A DNA stretch of 32,314 bases, from assembly GCA_945903565.1 (NCBI GenBank), contig CAMDPA010000005.1, forward strand, positions 1 to 32,314, read 5' to 3'. Positions 31,982 through 32,314 of the stretch are shown here, piece by piece (within the stretch, counting starts at the first letter, position 1; each line of letters begins with the position of its first letter). Source of the DNA: Devosia equisanguinis (GTDB taxonomy: Bacteria; Pseudomonadota; Alphaproteobacteria; Rhizobiales; Hyphomicrobiaceae). The notes beneath the pieces were generated by a model. It searched no databases, was not told where the DNA came from, and was given only the letters and a program-made list of their open reading frames with translations. The position numbers were made by a program, and so were the translations under genes.

Positions 31982-32013
31982 GTCGGGTCGCGCAAAAGCT
32001 TGACCCGACCGAC
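31982..32013 (-). repeat. REP-like hairpin, variant GTCGGGTC/GACCCGAC
   Basis: The stem GTCGGGTC (31982-31989) pairs perfectly with GACCCGAC (32002-32009). Read on the minus strand it is GTCGGTCGGGTCAAGC, matching GTAGGTTGGGTCAAGC at 31606 except for a changed head (GTCG) and one stem position altered on both arms (T-A to C-G). Confidence 0.7.
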
Positions 32014-32314
32014 GTCATCTCTCCACGTTCTTCCTCTCGACAGAGGCCGAGTCCAGCGTCGACCACGTTCTCTACGGCTGCTCCTACGTCGAAGTGATCA
32101 ATCTACCACGTCGAGGCACGGTCGAAGCATGGTCGATATCTCCTTCCCGCCGGCCCTCGCCGGCCGACTGTCAGTAGCTTTTGGACTTGTCTGGTTTTGA
32201 TAGCACACGACTTGGCCGCTTCGGCGGGTTCGGATGATCATCGGCGGAAGCAGGGGACGCCGATGATGTCGAGAGAGGCGCGAGCCGTCAGGCGGCGCAC
32301 CTCTTGGCTTTGCG

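Larger units (their letters stand above)
30839..32314. other. Gene-free, palindrome-rich region (1.48 kb)
   Basis: ORFs here are short, and several run through the palindromes in both directions. Their translations are Arg/Pro/Ser-rich with no domain or good ribosome binding site, so I call none of them genes. The region holds at least seven separate palindromic structures, listed below. At the very end (from 32263) two frames stay open to the edge, but a partial gene cannot be supported. Confidence 0.7.

Noticed and set aside
30896-32200. Several ORFs of 62-165 codons in the right-hand region
   Set aside because: They read through the palindromes in both orientations, have Arg/Pro/Ser-rich translations, and lack ribosome binding sites and domains.
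32238-32314. Possible partial gene at the right edge (plus-strand ATG 32263, or minus-strand frame ending near 32243)
   Set aside because: Only 17-25 codons are visible in either reading and neither resembles a known protein; more sequence is needed.

Overview
The window is GC-rich alphaproteobacterial DNA, most likely chromosomal and from the order Hyphomicrobiales (Rhizobiales). The evidence is the block of DUF1674 (SDHAF4-like) divergent from htpX-rsmB, the pair Hsp20 + DUF1150, an alphaproteobacterial-type Mrp, and a TctC/Bug-type binding protein coded with TRAP permease genes. I see no rRNA, tRNA, CRISPR array, integrase or intact transposase. The species cannot be named from sequence alone.

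Layout. 1-2.15 kb: remnant of a VOC (glyoxalase-fold) gene, then a leftward cluster of an SRPBCC/AHSA1 protein, a PhnB-like VOC protein and an unusual DUF1428-VOC fusion. 2.3-6.2 kb: a PhoB-like receiver with no output domain, a small hypothetical ORF, a candidate Pho box, and a coupled pair coding a Tat-exported PhoX phosphatase and a secreted metallophosphoesterase. 6.6-8.5 kb: a TauE/SafE permease divergent from a heat-shock unit (candidate sigma-32 promoter, ROSE-like leader hairpin, Hsp20, DUF1150, terminator). 8.6-12 kb: a paired palindromic repeat, then the operon dctQ-dctM-tctC-like. 12.2-16.8 kb: a MIP18-Mrp-DUF971 fusion ATPase, a second TauE/SafE permease, an old yellow enzyme and a secreted MltB-type lytic transglycosylase. 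16.8-19.7 kb: a GTAG-headed repeat pair, rsmB and htpX (leftward), divergent DUF1674. 20-23.4 kb: a lone TadG-like vWA protein and acetyl-CoA synthetase, converging on a shared terminator. 23.5-27.2 kb: a leftward row with a RelE/HigB-like toxin, an XRE antitoxin, an EVE-domain protein, two tandem METTL20-like methyltransferases, a DUF1761 membrane protein and an anchored hypothetical. 27.4-30.8 kb: an MFS transporter, an Ldh-family dehydrogenase and a second TctC-like binding protein. 30.84-32.31 kb: a gene-free stretch dense in palindromes.

How the genes fit together. Phosphate scavenging (PhoX, metallophosphoesterase, perhaps the PhoB-like receiver), organic-acid uptake and use (TRAP/TctC, Ldh, TctC-like, Acs), membrane and protein quality control (HtpX, Hsp20) and cofactor assembly (Mrp, DUF1674) are the main themes. 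The parts most worth a second look are the palindromic repeat families, especially one showing compensatory stem changes at 30.8, 31.6 and 32.0 kb; the toxin-antitoxin-EVE-methyltransferase row; the Mrp-DUF971 and DUF1428-VOC fusions; the ROSE-like leader; and the receiver/Pho box/PhoX neighbourhood. I did not find a clear-cut new defence or mobile system.
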